A stretch of DNA of 64,000 bases. Source: Bradyrhizobium sp. CB1015 (lineage in GTDB: Bacteria > Pseudomonadota > Alphaproteobacteria > Rhizobiales > Xanthobacteraceae). The notes beneath the pieces are model-generated. The model saw only the letters and a program-made list of their open reading frames with translations, did no database searches and was not told where the DNA came from. Where the stretch lies: positions 372,001 through 436,000 of the forward strand of contig NZ_CP104174.1 of assembly GCF_025200925.1 (NCBI RefSeq). The letters run 5' to 3'. The position numbers and the translations under genes were made by a program. The stretch's first letter is position 1. Every line of letters starts with the position of its first letter. Below are positions 50,610 to 60,407 of this stretch, piece by piece.

Positions 50610-51566
50610 TTACAGCCGCCTGAGCGCCACGCTCTCCACCACGTGATCCGGGCCCTTCTTGAGGATCAGCGTCGCGCGGGGCCGGGTCGGCAGGATGTTG
50701 TCCTCGAGATTGGCGAGGTTGGTGCGTTCCCAGATCGCGATCGCGGTGGCGGTGGCTTCCTCGTCCGACAACAGCGCGTAGCGGTTGAAATAGGATTTCG
50801 GATTGGTGAATGCGGTGTCGCGCAGCGCCAGGAAGCGCTTGATGTACCATTGCCGCAGCGCCGCTTCGTCGGCGTCGATATAGACCGAGAAATCGAAGAA
50901 GTCGGAGACCACGGGCACCGCCTTGCCGTCGCGCGGCAGCTTGCCGGTCTGCAGCACGTTGACGCCTTCGACGATCAGGATGTCGGGCTGGTCGATCTCG
51001 GCCCATTGGTTCGGCACGATGTCGTAGGTCAGATGCGAATAGACCGGCGCGCGCACGTGGCCGCGGCCGGACTTGATGTCGGAGAGGAAGCTGAGCAGCA
51101 GCGGCAGATCGTAGCTCTCCGGGAAACCCTTCTTCTGCATGATGCCCTGACGCTCGAGCACCGCGTTGGGATAGAGAAATCCGTCCGTGGTGATCAGCTC
51201 GACCTTCGGCCGCGGCGACCAGCGTGCCAAGAGCGCCTGGAGCACGCGTGCCGTGGTGGATTTCCCGACCGCCACCGAGCCGGCGACGCCGATGATGTAG
51301 GGCACCTTGCGATCCCGGATGTTGAGGAACTGGCGCTCGGCGTAATACAGCCGCTGCGTCGCATCGACATAGATCGACAACAGGCGCGACAGCGGCAGAT
51401 AAATATCCTCGACCTCCTGCAGGTCGAGGCGGTCGTGCAGCGAGCGCAGCCGGTCGAACTCGCCCGGCTCCAGCGTCATCGGCGTATCGTCGCGCAGTCG
51501 CGCCCATTGCTCGCGCGTATAGACGCGGTAGGGATTGTATTGCTGCTCGGGTGCGCGGATATCCAT
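50610..51566 (-). CDS. coaA: Type I pantothenate kinase
   Basis: A 318-residue kinase, first step of coenzyme A synthesis. The Walker A is [49 protein letters not shown] and VVSDFFDFS are family-specific. Feedback inhibition by CoA is typical for type I. Last gene of the hisB to coaA run on the minus strand. Confidence 0.95.
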   Translation of the reverse strand: MDIRAPEQQYNPYRVYTREQWARLRDDTPMTLEPGEFDRLRSLHDRLDLQEVEDIYLPLSRLLSIYVDATQRLYYAERQFLNIRDRKVPYIIGVAGSVAVGKSTTARVLQALLARWSPRPKVELITTDGFLYPNAVLERQGIMQKKGFPESYDLPLLLSFLSDIKSGRGHVRAPVYSHLTYDIVPNQWAEIDQPDILIVEGVNVLQTGKLPRDGKAVPVVSDFFDFSVYIDADEAALRQWYIKRFLALRDTAFTNPKSYFNRYALLSDEEATATAIAIWERTNLANLEDNILPTRPRATLILKKGPDHVVESVALRRL

Positions 51567-51602
51567 GACGCCGCCTTTCCGTTGCGATCTGTTCGCCCTT
51601 GC

Positions 51603-51926
51603 CTAGCCGCCCTTGCGCGACGCCTTCTCTTCCAACCCCGACATCGAGGTCCGCTTGTCCAGCGCGGCCTCGACCTCTTCCAGCTTTATGCCGCGCGCCT
51701 TCAGCAGCACAAGGAAATGATAGAGCAGGTCGGCACTTTCAGCGATCAGATGCGCGCGATCGTTTTCGACTGCAGCGATTACGGTTTCGACTGCTTCCTC
51801 GCCGAACTTCTTGGCGCAATGCTCGGGGCCTTTGTCGAGCAGCTTGCGGGTATAGGATGCTTCGCCGCCGGACGCCGCGCGGGCGTCGATGGTTTCGGCC
51901 AGATCATGGATCGTGAAACGCGGCAT
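51603..51926 (-). CDS. hisE: Phosphoribosyl-ATP pyrophosphatase
   Basis: A 107-residue enzyme of histidine synthesis step 2. The core is LDKGPEHCAKKFGEEAVETVIAA (EE..xE..D metal motif) and HLIAESADLLYHFLVLL. It is a stand-alone HisE; hisI is not in the window. I chose the ATG at 51926 (MPRFTIHDLAE). It lies 89 bases after hisF and 36 before coaA. Confidence 0.94.
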   Translation of the reverse strand: MPRFTIHDLAETIDARAASGGEASYTRKLLDKGPEHCAKKFGEEAVETVIAAVENDRAHLIAESADLLYHFLVLLKARGIKLEEVEAALDKRTSMSGLEEKASRKGG

Positions 51927-52015
51927 CGGACTCACTCGGAAACACGCTTGGCAACAGATTTGGCCACGGCGGCCATCCCCATCCGCCAATGTAGCATCGT
52001 TACGAACCGGAGTCG

Positions 52016-52789
52016 TCAGGCATCCAGGCGCATCGGCAGCCCACGCCGCGCCATGTGCTCCTTGGCTTCGCGAATGGTGAATTCCCCGAAATGGAAGATC
52101 GAGGCGGCCAGCACGGCCGTGGCGTGCCCGTCGCGGATACCGTCGACCAGATGATCGAGATTGCCGACGCCGCCCGAGGCGATCACGGGAACGGGAACGC
52201 TGTCGGCGATCGCACGGGTCAGCGGAATGTCGAATCCCTGCCTTGTGCCATCGCGGTCCATCGAGGTGAGCAGGATTTCACCGGCGCCGAGCGAAACCAC
52301 CTCCTGGGCATATTCGATGGCGTCGATGCCGGTCGAGTTGCGGCCGCCATGGGTGAAGATCTCCCAGCGGTCGCCGCCCGGTCGCTTGACGCGCTTGGCG
52401 TCGATCGCGACCACCACGCATTGCTCGCCGAATTTTTCAGCAGCTTCCTTGACGAATTCGCGCCGCGACACCGCGGCGCTGTTGATCGAGACCTTGTCGG
52501 CGCCGGCGCGCAGCAGCGTCTTGATGTCGTTGACCTCGCGCACGCCGCCGCCGACGGTAACCGGCATGAAGCAGGCCTCCGCCGTGCGCCGGACCACGTC
52601 CAGCATGATGCCGCGGTTCTCGTGGGTCGCGGTGATGTCGAGGAAGGTGAGCTCGTCGGCACCGGCGGCGTCATAGGCGATCGCGGCTTCGACCGGATCG
52701 CCGGCATCCCTGAGATCGACGAAGTTGACGCCCTTGACGACGCGGCCGTCCTTGACGTCGAGGCAGGGGATCACGCGCACCTTGAACAT
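52016..52789 (-). CDS. hisF: Imidazole glycerol phosphate synthase cyclase subunit
   Basis: A 257-residue TIM barrel. [23 protein letters not shown] carries the catalytic Asp of strand 1; [14 protein letters not shown] carries the second. It forms a complex with HisH, using its ammonia to make imidazole glycerol phosphate and AICAR. Starts three bases after hisA stops. Confidence 0.97.
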   Translation of the reverse strand: MFKVRVIPCLDVKDGRVVKGVNFVDLRDAGDPVEAAIAYDAAGADELTFLDITATHENRGIMLDVVRRTAEACFMPVTVGGGVREVNDIKTLLRAGADKVSINSAAVSRREFVKEAAEKFGEQCVVVAIDAKRVKRPGGDRWEIFTHGGRNSTGIDAIEYAQEVVSLGAGEILLTSMDRDGTRQGFDIPLTRAIADSVPVPVIASGGVGNLDHLVDGIRDGHATAVLAASIFHFGEFTIREAKEHMARRGLPMRLDA

Positions 52790-52792
52790 GGG

Positions 52793-53539
52793 TCAGCTCC
52801 TGCGCGCGTCGCGGATCAAGGTGAGGGCGGCGGCGGGATCGAGCCGGCCGTCATAGAGCGCGCGGCCCGCGATCGCACCGGCGAGCTTGTTGGCACGCGG
52901 CGTCAGCATGGCTTTCACGTCCTCGATCGAGGCGAGGCCGCCGGAGGCGATCACGGGGATCGAGATGGCGTCGGCCAGCGCAATGGTCGCCTCTAAGTTC
53001 AAGCCCTTGAGCAGGCCGTCGCGCGCGATGTCGGTGAAGATGATGGCGGCAACGCCCGCATCCTCGAACCGCTGTGCGATCTCCAGCACAGTCACTTGCG
53101 AGGTCTCGGCCCAGCCTTCGACCGCGACCTTGCCGTCGCGGGCATCGAGGCCGACCGCGACGCGGCCGGGGAATGTCTTCGCAGCGGACTTCACCAGCTC
53201 CGGATCGCGCACCGCGGCGGTGCCGATGATGACGCGGGTGATGCCCTTGTTGAGCCAGGCTTCGACGGTCTTGAGATCGCGAATGCCGCCGCCGAGTTGC
53301 ACCGGAATCTTGATCGTCTTCAGCATCGCCTCGACAGCCCCGGCATTCACCGGCTTACCGGCGAAGGCACCATCGAGGTCGACGACGTGGAGATATTCAA
53401 AACCCTGCTCGGCAAAGCTCTGTGCCTGCGCAGCCGGATTGAGGTTGAACACGGTCGCGCGCGCCATGTCGCCTTGCTCGAGGCGCACGCACTGGCCGTT
53501 CTTGAGGTCGATCGCAGGAAAGAGAATCACGGTTTCCAT
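52793..53539 (-). CDS. hisA: ProFAR isomerase
   Basis: A 248-residue TIM barrel that isomerises the ProFAR intermediate. [24 protein letters not shown] carries the catalytic Asp; [17 protein letters not shown] carries the other. The start overlaps the end of hisH by 13 bases, which suggests coupled translation. Confidence 0.96.
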   Translation of the reverse strand: METVILFPAIDLKNGQCVRLEQGDMARATVFNLNPAAQAQSFAEQGFEYLHVVDLDGAFAGKPVNAGAVEAMLKTIKIPVQLGGGIRDLKTVEAWLNKGITRVIIGTAAVRDPELVKSAAKTFPGRVAVGLDARDGKVAVEGWAETSQVTVLEIAQRFEDAGVAAIIFTDIARDGLLKGLNLEATIALADAISIPVIASGGLASIEDVKAMLTPRANKLAGAIAGRALYDGRLDPAAALTLIRDARRS

Positions 53540-54177
53540 CGCAAGAAGTTCGAGATCAGGGCCAAACCAAAGCGCTGGCTCTTCTCGGGGTGAAACTGCG
53601 TGCCGATGGCGGTGTCCTTCGCGACGATCGCGGTGACAGGCCCGCCGTAATCGGCGCGCGCGAGCACGTCCGCCTCGCTGGCGGGGTTGAGGTGATAGGA
53701 GTGCACGAAATAAGCGTGCTGGCCCTTCGGGCCGAGCGGAAGCTTGTCCAGCACCGGATGCTCCCTGAGCACTTCGAGCGTGTTCCAGCCCATGTGCGGA
53801 ATCTTCAGGCTCTCGTCGCGCGGCGTGATCTTCTCGACGTCGCCGCCGATCCAGTTCAGGCCTTCGGTGATGACGTGTTCCTTGCCGCGGCTCGCCATCA
53901 GCTGCATGCCGACGCAGATGCCGAAGAACGGCCGCGCCTTGACGCGCACCGCTTCTGTGATCGCCTCGACCATGCCGTTGACGGCGTCGAGCCCACGCCG
54001 GCAATCGGCGAAGGCACCGACGCCCGGCAGCACCAGACGGTCGGCGCTGTAGGCCCGGTCCGGATCGCTGGTGACGAAGACCTTTTGCGGGCTCTCCAGG
54101 CTGCGCGCGGCACGCTCGAAGGCTTTCGCGGCGGAATGCAGATTGCCGGAACCGTAATCGATGATGGCGACGCTCAT
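53527..54177 (-). CDS. hisH: Imidazole glycerol phosphate synthase glutaminase subunit
   Basis: A 216-residue class I glutamine amidotransferase. Nucleophile cysteine in [11 protein letters not shown], His and Glu in [13 protein letters not shown], and the start [21 protein letters not shown]. It supplies ammonia to HisF. Its start overlaps the stop of the DUF2628 gene by four bases. Confidence 0.97.
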   Translation of the reverse strand: MSVAIIDYGSGNLHSAAKAFERAARSLESPQKVFVTSDPDRAYSADRLVLPGVGAFADCRRGLDAVNGMVEAITEAVRVKARPFFGICVGMQLMASRGKEHVITEGLNWIGGDVEKITPRDESLKIPHMGWNTLEVLREHPVLDKLPLGPKGQHAYFVHSYHLNPASEADVLARADYGGPVTAIVAKDTAIGTQFHPEKSQRFGLALISNFLRWKP

Positions 54178-54704
54178 CTTGACCCTCCCGGTTCTGGAAA
54201 CAACCCAATGATGCCGCCGGCCGGAATCGGCGGCGGGTTCGAGAATTGCTGACCCGGCACGCTGCGGGTCGGCGGCGGGCCGCCGCGATCGATGGCCCAT
54301 TGATCATTGACGATGCCGTTCTGCTTCTGGCTCCAGCGCTCGAAGAAGCGACGCTCGGCCGTGTCATGGTCGTCGGCGACGACGATGTCGAGCTGCCGCC
54401 ATTTGCCGCGCGACAAGGTCCACCGGCGCAGGCTCGAGGCCTCAAGGCCCATCAGCAGCGCGACGATGCAATCGGCGAAGAAGATCGAGGAGCGCCCGAC
54501 GCCGAGGCTCGACAGCCCCGCGTTGAACGCGGCCACGAAGATCAGATAGCCGATCAGCGCCAGCCACAGCCGATTCCACAACAGCCAGAACGGACCGAAG
54601 ATCATCGCCCAGAAATGGAAGCCGTCGCGTACGAACACGAACTTGTCGGTCGCGCGCAGATCGGCTCCGGCGGGTGAGGGAGCGTGAACTGTGTAGACAG
54701 GCAT
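54174..54704 (-). CDS. DUF2628 domain-containing protein in the his operon
   Basis: A 176-residue protein. [41 protein letters not shown] spans the DUF2628 core and contains one or two membrane segments; a second weaker hydrophobic region is near residue 85. The C-terminus is proline-rich. The function is not known. Overlap with hisH as ATGA makes it a member of the transcript. Confidence 0.85.
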   Translation of the reverse strand: MPVYTVHAPSPAGADLRATDKFVFVRDGFHFWAMIFGPFWLLWNRLWLALIGYLIFVAAFNAGLSSLGVGRSSIFFADCIVALLMGLEASSLRRWTLSRGKWRQLDIVVADDHDTAERRFFERWSQKQNGIVNDQWAIDRGGPPPTRSVPGQQFSNPPPIPAGGIIGLFPEPGGSR

Positions 54705-54767
54705 GGTGATGCCCCGTTCTCGAAATTCAGTGATGCCGCCAGCGGCGTTCGCCGCAAGACGGAGATG

Positions 54768-55361
54768 TCAGCCGCCGAGCGAGCCCTTGGTGGACGGGAT
54801 TTCGCCCGCCGCCTTCGGATCGATCGCCACGGCGGTGCGCAGCGCCCGCGCCAGACCCTTGAAGCAGGACTCGGCGATATGATGGCTGTTATCGCCATAT
54901 AGGGTCTCGACGTGGAGAGTCACGCCGGCGTTGATGGCAAAAGCCTGGAACCACTCGCGCACCAGCTCGGTGTCGAACTCGCCGATCTTGGCGCGGGGGA
55001 AGTCGGCCTTGAACACCAGGAACGGGCGGCCCGAGATGTCGATCACCACGCGCGTCAGCGTCTCGTCCATGGGCATGTGCACGCCGGCATAACGGGTGAT
55101 GCCCGCCATGTTGCCGAGCGCCTGCTTGACCGCCTGGCCAAGCGCGATGCCGGTGTCTTCGGTGGTATGGTGATAATCAATGTGCAGATCGCCCACCGCC
55201 TTGACCGTGAGGTCGATGCGCGAATGGCGGGCGAGGAGATCGAGCATATGGTCGAAAAAGCCGATGCCGGTTGCGATATTGGCCACGCCGGTGCCATCGA
55301 GGTTCACGGAGACCTCGATGTCGGTTTCCTTGGTCTTGCGCTTGATCGTCGCGGTGCGCAT
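54768..55361 (-). CDS. hisB: Imidazoleglycerol-phosphate dehydratase
   Basis: A 197-residue monofunctional dehydratase, without the phosphatase half found in enterobacteria. Metal-binding motifs are [16 protein letters not shown] (first HxxxH-type region), [14 protein letters not shown] (second) and [19 protein letters not shown]. First gene of the minus-strand his run, divergent from hslV. Confidence 0.97.
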   Translation of the reverse strand: MRTATIKRKTKETDIEVSVNLDGTGVANIATGIGFFDHMLDLLARHSRIDLTVKAVGDLHIDYHHTTEDTGIALGQAVKQALGNMAGITRYAGVHMPMDETLTRVVIDISGRPFLVFKADFPRAKIGEFDTELVREWFQAFAINAGVTLHVETLYGDNSHHIAESCFKGLARALRTAVAIDPKAAGEIPSTKGSLGG

Positions 55362-55564
55362 TGAAATGCGGTTTCCATTCTAGCTTGGGAGCCGAAAACG
55401 CCAGTCTCTTAACAGCCAAATGACACCTTCGCTACTGCGGGAACGGCTGGACGGGCCTCACTTCTGCCTATGGTGAGCAAAATCTAGGGCCGGAACGGCC
55501 CGTTGTACGCAGGTTGTCCCCTTGGCTCCGACCGCCTAAATCAGGCCGGACAGTGAGGTATTTC

Positions 55565-56125
55565 ATGCAGGACTCCCAGAACAGCTCCCCACGGTGGCAC
55601 GGCACCACGATTCTAACGGTCCGCAAGGGCGGCAAGGTGGTGGTCGGCGGCGACGGCCAGGTCTCGATCGGCCAGACCGTGATCAAGTCCAACGCCAAGA
55701 AGGTCCGCAAGCTCGGCAAGGGCGACGTGATCGGCGGCTTCGCCGGCGCCACGGCCGACGCCTTTACCCTGTTCGAGCGGCTCGAATCCAAGCTCGAGCA
55801 ATATCCGGGGCAGCTGACCCGAGCGGCCGTGGAGCTCGCCAAGGACTGGCGCACCGACCGCTATTTGCGGCGGCTGGAAGCCATGATGATCGTGGCCGAC
55901 AGGGACGTCTCCCTGGTGCTGACAGGCACCGGCGACGTGCTCGAACCCGAAGCAGGCGTGATGGCGATCGGCTCCGGCGGCAATTACGCGCTGGCCGCCG
56001 CTCGGGCCCTGCTCGACACCGACAAGGACGCCGACACCATCGTCCGCCGGTCGCTGGACATCGCCGCCGACATCTGCGTCTACACCAACCGGAATGTGAC
56101 GATCGAGAGCCTGACGACGGGGTAG
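55565..56125 (+). CDS. hslV: ATP-dependent protease subunit HslV
   Basis: A 186-residue peptidase of the HslUV complex. The propeptide (1-13) ends HG, so the mature N-terminal nucleophile is T14 in [37 protein letters not shown] is conserved. The ATG at 55565 matches a propeptide of normal size. hslU lies 1.2 kb downstream after two unrelated genes. Confidence 0.96.
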   Translation: MQDSQNSSPRWHGTTILTVRKGGKVVVGGDGQVSIGQTVIKSNAKKVRKLGKGDVIGGFAGATADAFTLFERLESKLEQYPGQLTRAAVELAKDWRTDRYLRRLEAMMIVADRDVSLVLTGTGDVLEPEAGVMAIGSGGNYALAAARALLDTDKDADTIVRRSLDIAADICVYTNRNVTIESLTTG

Positions 56126-56216
56126 GGCCGAGCGTCATTTGTCCGAACAAGCATCCGCAGGGTCGGTGCAACCTCTCCCGCGGGAGAGGGAGCACAGTGC
56201 CGCCGTGGCCGATAGA

Positions 56217-56699
56217 ATGACCCCCACCTACACCTTCCGCCCGATGACCCCGGCCGACATGCCGCTGATCCGGCGGTGGCTGAAGCGGCCCCATATCGCC
56301 GAATGGTGGCACGATCCGGAGACGCTCGAATTCGTCGGCGGCGACCTCGATCATCCCGATCTGGCGCAGTTCATCGTCAGCCTGAAAGATCGGCCGTTCG
56401 CCTACCTGCAGTGCTACCGGCTCGGCGACTGGCACATCAGCTTCGGTCCGCAGCCGGCAGGGACGCGCGGCCTCGATCAGTTCATCGGCGAGGCCGACAT
56501 GCTCGAATGCGGCCACGGCTCCAAATTCATCCGCGCCTTCATCGACCAGCTGTTCGCGCGCGGCGTGCCGCGCATCGTGATCGATCCAGATCCCGCCAAT
56601 GCCCGCGCCATTCGTGCCTATGAGAAAGCTGGATTTGTGCCGCAGCATGCTATCGTCACGCCCGATGGTCCCGCCCTCCTGATGATCCGAGAGCCATGA
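56217..56699 (+). CDS. GNAT family N-acetyltransferase
   Basis: A 160-residue acetyltransferase of the type related to aminoglycoside 6'-N-acetyltransferases and siderophore acetylases: [27 protein letters not shown] at the start, [29 protein letters not shown], and [15 protein letters not shown] at the end. The substrate is unknown and resistance is not implied. An ATG at 56217 fits; the upstream frame is non-conserved. It sits between hslV and hslU and overlaps the next gene by four bases. Confidence 0.85.
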   Translation: MTPTYTFRPMTPADMPLIRRWLKRPHIAEWWHDPETLEFVGGDLDHPDLAQFIVSLKDRPFAYLQCYRLGDWHISFGPQPAGTRGLDQFIGEADMLECGHGSKFIRAFIDQLFARGVPRIVIDPDPANARAIRAYEKAGFVPQHAIVTPDGPALLMIREP

Positions 56700-57313
56700 C
56701 GCTTGCCGCCACCTCCACCGCCAAGACCACATTCCCGCCGCTCGCTTGGACCGGCGTCGCGCTGCTGCTACTGGCGCTGCAGGCCTCGATCCTGCTTGCG
56801 ATGGGGCGGGTGCCGATCTGCACCTGCGGCACCATCAAGCTGTGGCACGGCGTGGTGAACAGCTCGGAGAATTCCCAGCAGATCGCCGACTGGTACAGCT
56901 TTTCGCACGTGCTGCACGGCTTCCTGTTCTACGGCCTGACCTGGCTGCTGTTCGCACGATTGCCGTTCCTGCGTCTCTCCTGGCCGGCACGGCTGATCAT
57001 TGCGATACTGATCGAAGGCGCCTGGGAGATCGTCGAGAACTCGCCCTTCATCATCGAGCGCTACCGCGCCGGCACCATCTCGCTGGATTATTACGGCGAC
57101 AGCATCGTCAATTCGGTCTCGGACAATCTGGCCATGATCCTCGGGTTCCTGGCCGCACGCGCGCTTCCTGTCACCGCGACCGTGCTGCTCGGGCTGGCCT
57201 TCGAGATCGTGCTGGCGCTCCACATTCGCGACAATCTGACGCTCAATATCCTGATGCTGATCCATCCGATCGAGGCCGTGAAGCAATGGCAATCCGGCCC
57301 GCCGATCATCTGA
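56696..57313 (+). CDS. DUF2585 (UPF0314) membrane protein
   Basis: A 205-residue protein with about four membrane segments ([87 protein letters not shown]). The [31 protein letters not shown] segment and [18 protein letters not shown] are the family hallmarks. Function not known. Overlaps the GNAT gene (ATGA), so the two are likely coexpressed with hslVU. Confidence 0.85.
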   Translation: MTLAATSTAKTTFPPLAWTGVALLLLALQASILLAMGRVPICTCGTIKLWHGVVNSSENSQQIADWYSFSHVLHGFLFYGLTWLLFARLPFLRLSWPARLIIAILIEGAWEIVENSPFIIERYRAGTISLDYYGDSIVNSVSDNLAMILGFLAARALPVTATVLLGLAFEIVLALHIRDNLTLNILMLIHPIEAVKQWQSGPPII

Positions 57314-57362
57314 CCCAAAATGCGGCTTGTCCTTCGCCGCCTCCCGCCCTAGCTAATCAGAC

Positions 57363-58667
57363 ATGACAGACTTCTCCCCCCGCGAAATCGTTTCCGAACT
57401 CGACCGTTTCATCGTCGGCCAGGGCGACGCCAAGCGCGCCGTCTCGATCGCGCTGCGCAATCGCTGGCGCCGGCAACAGCTCACCGGCTCCTTGCGCGAG
57501 GAGGTGCTGCCGAAGAACATCCTGATGATCGGCCCTACCGGCGTCGGCAAGACGGAAATCGCGCGGCGGCTCGCCAAGCTCGCGAATGCGCCGTTCCTGA
57601 AGGTGGAAGCGACCAAGTTCACCGAGGTCGGCTATGTCGGCCGCGACGTCGAGCAGATCATCCGCGATCTCGTCGAGGTCGCAATCGCGCAGGTGCGCGA
57701 GAGGAAGCGCAAGGACGTGCAGGCGCGCGCCCAGCTTGCCGCCGAGGAGCGCGTGCTCGATGCGCTGGTCGGCGCCAATGCGAGTTCGGCGACGCGGGAA
57801 TCCTTCCGCAGGAAGCTGCGCGCCGGCGAATTGAACGACAAGGAAATCGAGATCGAGACGCAATCGTCCGGCGGCGGCATGCCGATGTTCGAGATCCCGG
57901 GCATGCCTGGCGCGCAGATGGGCGCGATCTCGATCGGCGACATCTTCGGCAAGCTGGGCGGCCGCAGCAAGACGCGGCGGCTGACGGTAGAAGGCTCGCA
58001 CGAGATCCTCGTCAACGAGGAATCCGACAAGCTCCTGGACACCGAGCAGCTGACGCTGGAGGCGATCAGTGCGGTCGAGAACAACGGCATCGTGTTCCTC
58101 GACGAAATCGACAAGATCTGCGCCCGCGACGGCCGCGTCGGCGGCGACGTCTCGCGCGAGGGCGTGCAACGCGATCTCTTGCCGCTGATCGAAGGCACCA
58201 CGGTCTCGACCAAGCACGGCGCGGTCAAGACCGACCACATCCTGTTCATCGCATCCGGCGCCTTCCACGTCGCCAAGCCGTCCGACCTGTTGCCGGAATT
58301 GCAGGGCCGCCTGCCGATCCGGGTCGAATTGCAGGCGCTGACCCGCGACGACATGCGCCGCATCCTCACCGAGCCCGAGGCCTCGCTGATCAAGCAATAT
58401 GTCGCCTTGATGCAGACCGAAGGCGTGACGCTCGACGTCACCGACAGCGCCATCGATGCGCTGGCCGACATTGCGGTTGCCGTCAATTCGACGGTCGAGA
58501 ACATCGGCGCCCGGCGGCTGCAGACCGTGATGGAGCGGGTGCTGGACGAGATCTCCTTCACCGCCCCGGACCGCAACGGCGAGACGGTCCGGCTCGATGC
58601 GGATTACGTGCAAAAGCACATCGGCGACCTCGCCAAGAACGCGGATCTGAGCCGGTTCATTTTGTAA
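57363..58667 (+). CDS. hslU: HslU ATPase subunit of the HslUV protease
   Basis: A 434-residue AAA+ unfoldase. Walker A is [17 protein letters not shown]; Walker B is [15 protein letters not shown]; the intermediate domain spans about 110-225; [17 protein letters not shown] is the sensor-2 region and the C-terminus ends in the leucine-type tail ADLSRFIL that docks into HslV. Starts 49 bases after the DUF2585 gene. Confidence 0.97.
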   Translation: MTDFSPREIVSELDRFIVGQGDAKRAVSIALRNRWRRQQLTGSLREEVLPKNILMIGPTGVGKTEIARRLAKLANAPFLKVEATKFTEVGYVGRDVEQIIRDLVEVAIAQVRERKRKDVQARAQLAAEERVLDALVGANASSATRESFRRKLRAGELNDKEIEIETQSSGGGMPMFEIPGMPGAQMGAISIGDIFGKLGGRSKTRRLTVEGSHEILVNEESDKLLDTEQLTLEAISAVENNGIVFLDEIDKICARDGRVGGDVSREGVQRDLLPLIEGTTVSTKHGAVKTDHILFIASGAFHVAKPSDLLPELQGRLPIRVELQALTRDDMRRILTEPEASLIKQYVALMQTEGVTLDVTDSAIDALADIAVAVNSTVENIGARRLQTVMERVLDEISFTAPDRNGETVRLDADYVQKHIGDLAKNADLSRFIL

Positions 58668-58675
58668 TTTGGGGC

Positions 58676-58701
58676 GGTCACGCTATTGATGCGGCGTGAC
58701 C
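58676..58701. promoter_or_regulatory. Perfect 8-bp hairpin over the next start codon
   Basis: GGTCACGC (58676-58683) pairs perfectly with GCGTGACC (58694-58701) around a ten-base loop. The GTG start of the downstream membrane protein gene (58696-58698) is inside the stem. It could limit translation of that gene or mark the end of hslU messages; no T-run follows. Confidence 0.55.
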
Positions 58702-59820
58702 GTACGCATCCTGCAAAATCCCTGGCGGCTCCTGCTCGCGATCAACGCGGCGGTCATCGTCGGCGTGCTCATTCACAAGATCCAGCTGCCGCCTTACGTC
58801 CCCTACATCCATCTCCTGGTCGATTATCATTTCGGCTTCATCAAGCGCGCGCTGATCGGCGCAATCGTCGCGCTGTTCACGGCGAAAGTGCCGGTGTGGC
58901 TGGTGTTCGCGCTCGGCGGGGCGACGTGGCTTGCAACGCTGGGCCTTTATGCCAGGCTCTTCCGGAAGACGTTTGGCTTCTCCGCGAGAACGCTACCGCT
59001 GTTCGTCTTCACCGCGGGCTCGCCGTTCTTCCTGAAAAACTTCATGCACACGCTCGGCCATTTCGACATCTATGGCTGCGCGCTTGCTATCATCCTGCTG
59101 CTGATGCCGGCGGGATCGCTGGTCTTCGTGGCGACGGCTGCGCTGTTCTCGGTCCTTCTCGTGCTGATCCATCACATTCATCTCTTGATGTATGTGCCGA
59201 CGATCATCACCATCGTCGTGATCCGGCACTACCTCGCTTGCGGCTGCGATCGCAGCAATGTCGTCTTCGGCGTGATCGCTCTCGCCGCCGTCTCGGCGCT
59301 GTTCTTCGCCGCGCAATTTCTGGGAACGATGCCGATCGCCGAGGCGGACTTCGTCGCCTATCTGAAGAGCCGGATGGCCGATCCTGCGCGCACCGACCTC
59401 TTGCAATTCGCCTACATCTGGTACCAGCCGCTGGCGAAAGAGGTTGCCGACACCTGGGGCCGCCTGCCGCACAACGTCCTCGGCCTGCCCGTGTTCGCGC
59501 TTCTGATCTGGCTGCACACGCCGCTGTGGCGCTTCTTCGCGAGCCTGATCGGTGCGCTCGCGAGCGAGCGGCACAAGCGGCTCATCATCGCCGCGCTGGT
59601 CGGCATCAGCGTCGCCTATCTCGTGATGTTCGCGATGGTGTTCGACTATTCGCGCTGGATCTCGAACTGGGCGGTCTGCATGTTCCTGATCCTGCATGCG
59701 GTGAAGATGCTGCCGGCCAAGCAGGAAGCTGCGCCAATCCCGGCCGAGGATCGGAAGACCAACATCTTCGGTTTGATACTCACGCTGATCCCGCGCGTCG
59801 GAATCATCCGGCCGTTCTAA
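58696..59820 (+). CDS. Polytopic membrane protein of unknown function
   Basis: A 374-residue protein with about nine hydrophobic segments and short loops. Notable is LLVDYHFGFIKRALIGAIVALF near residue 41 and HHIHLLMYVPTIITIVVIRHYL near 155. The layout resembles polysaccharide polymerase-like or glycosyltransferase C-type membrane proteins, but I see no diagnostic motif, so no function is given. It begins with GTG, starts 28 bases after hslU, and stops overlapping the smr gene on the other strand by four bases. Confidence 0.7.
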   Translation: MTVRILQNPWRLLLAINAAVIVGVLIHKIQLPPYVPYIHLLVDYHFGFIKRALIGAIVALFTAKVPVWLVFALGGATWLATLGLYARLFRKTFGFSARTLPLFVFTAGSPFFLKNFMHTLGHFDIYGCALAIILLLMPAGSLVFVATAALFSVLLVLIHHIHLLMYVPTIITIVVIRHYLACGCDRSNVVFGVIALAAVSALFFAAQFLGTMPIAEADFVAYLKSRMADPARTDLLQFAYIWYQPLAKEVADTWGRLPHNVLGLPVFALLIWLHTPLWRFFASLIGALASERHKRLIIAALVGISVAYLVMFAMVFDYSRWISNWAVCMFLILHAVKMLPAKQEAAPIPAEDRKTNIFGLILTLIPRVGIIRPF

Positions 59821-60407
59821 AATCTCGCCCTCCGAATCCGCACATACAGCGCGCCCTCGCCGCCATGGCCTATCGCGGCTTCCTCGAAGCCGACGACGAA
59901 GGCGCGGAATTCGGGCAGGCTGAGCCATTCCGGCACCTGGCGGCGGAGCACGCCGCTCTCGCCGCCGCTGCGTCCCTTGCCGGTGATGACGAGCACGAAG
60001 GTGAGGCCGTCCTGATGGGCGCGGTGCAGGAAGCCGGCCAGCGCGCGATGGGCGCGCATCTGGGTCATGCCGTGCAGATCGAGCCGCGCCTCGATCTCGC
60101 TGCGGCCGCGCGACAGCTTTGTCCGCTCGCGCTTGCCGAGCGGCGCAAGCGGCGGAATCGACGGCTTTGCGGCGCGAGGCGCCGGTGCTGCAGCAGCCGG
60201 CCTTGCCGGTAACGAAGTCCTCGTCACCTGGGAGCCGGGCGAAGGCTCGGCGCGCGGGGCGGCATGCGCCTTGGCCGCGCGCTGCTTCCGCAGCGGCTTG
60301 ACATGCTTTGCAACGAGATCCCACAGCTCGCGCTCTTCCTCGCTCAGCGCGCGACGGCGCGGCGAGGGGCGAGGCTCCAGCACGGGCGGACGGGACGGTC
60401 GTTTCAT
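59817..60407 (-). CDS. Smr domain protein
   Basis: A 196-residue protein. The N-terminal 95 residues are basic, Ala/Pro-rich and likely disordered; the Smr domain (about 100-196) has the family motifs LDLHGMTQ, VLVITGKGRSGGESGVLR and GGEGALYVRIRR. Smr domains are found in MutS2 and in stand-alone RNA or DNA endonucleases; here the role is not known. Its start overlaps the mltA stop (ATGA). Confidence 0.88.
   Translation of the reverse strand: MKRPSRPPVLEPRPSPRRRALSEEERELWDLVAKHVKPLRKQRAAKAHAAPRAEPSPGSQVTRTSLPARPAAAAPAPRAAKPSIPPLAPLGKRERTKLSRGRSEIEARLDLHGMTQMRAHRALAGFLHRAHQDGLTFVLVITGKGRSGGESGVLRRQVPEWLSLPEFRAFVVGFEEAAIGHGGEGALYVRIRRARF

Noticed and set aside
55362-55564. A heat-shock promoter in front of hslV
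   Set aside because: CTTG occurs at 55384 but the sequence 17-19 bases later (tctctta) is a poor match to CCTATAT.
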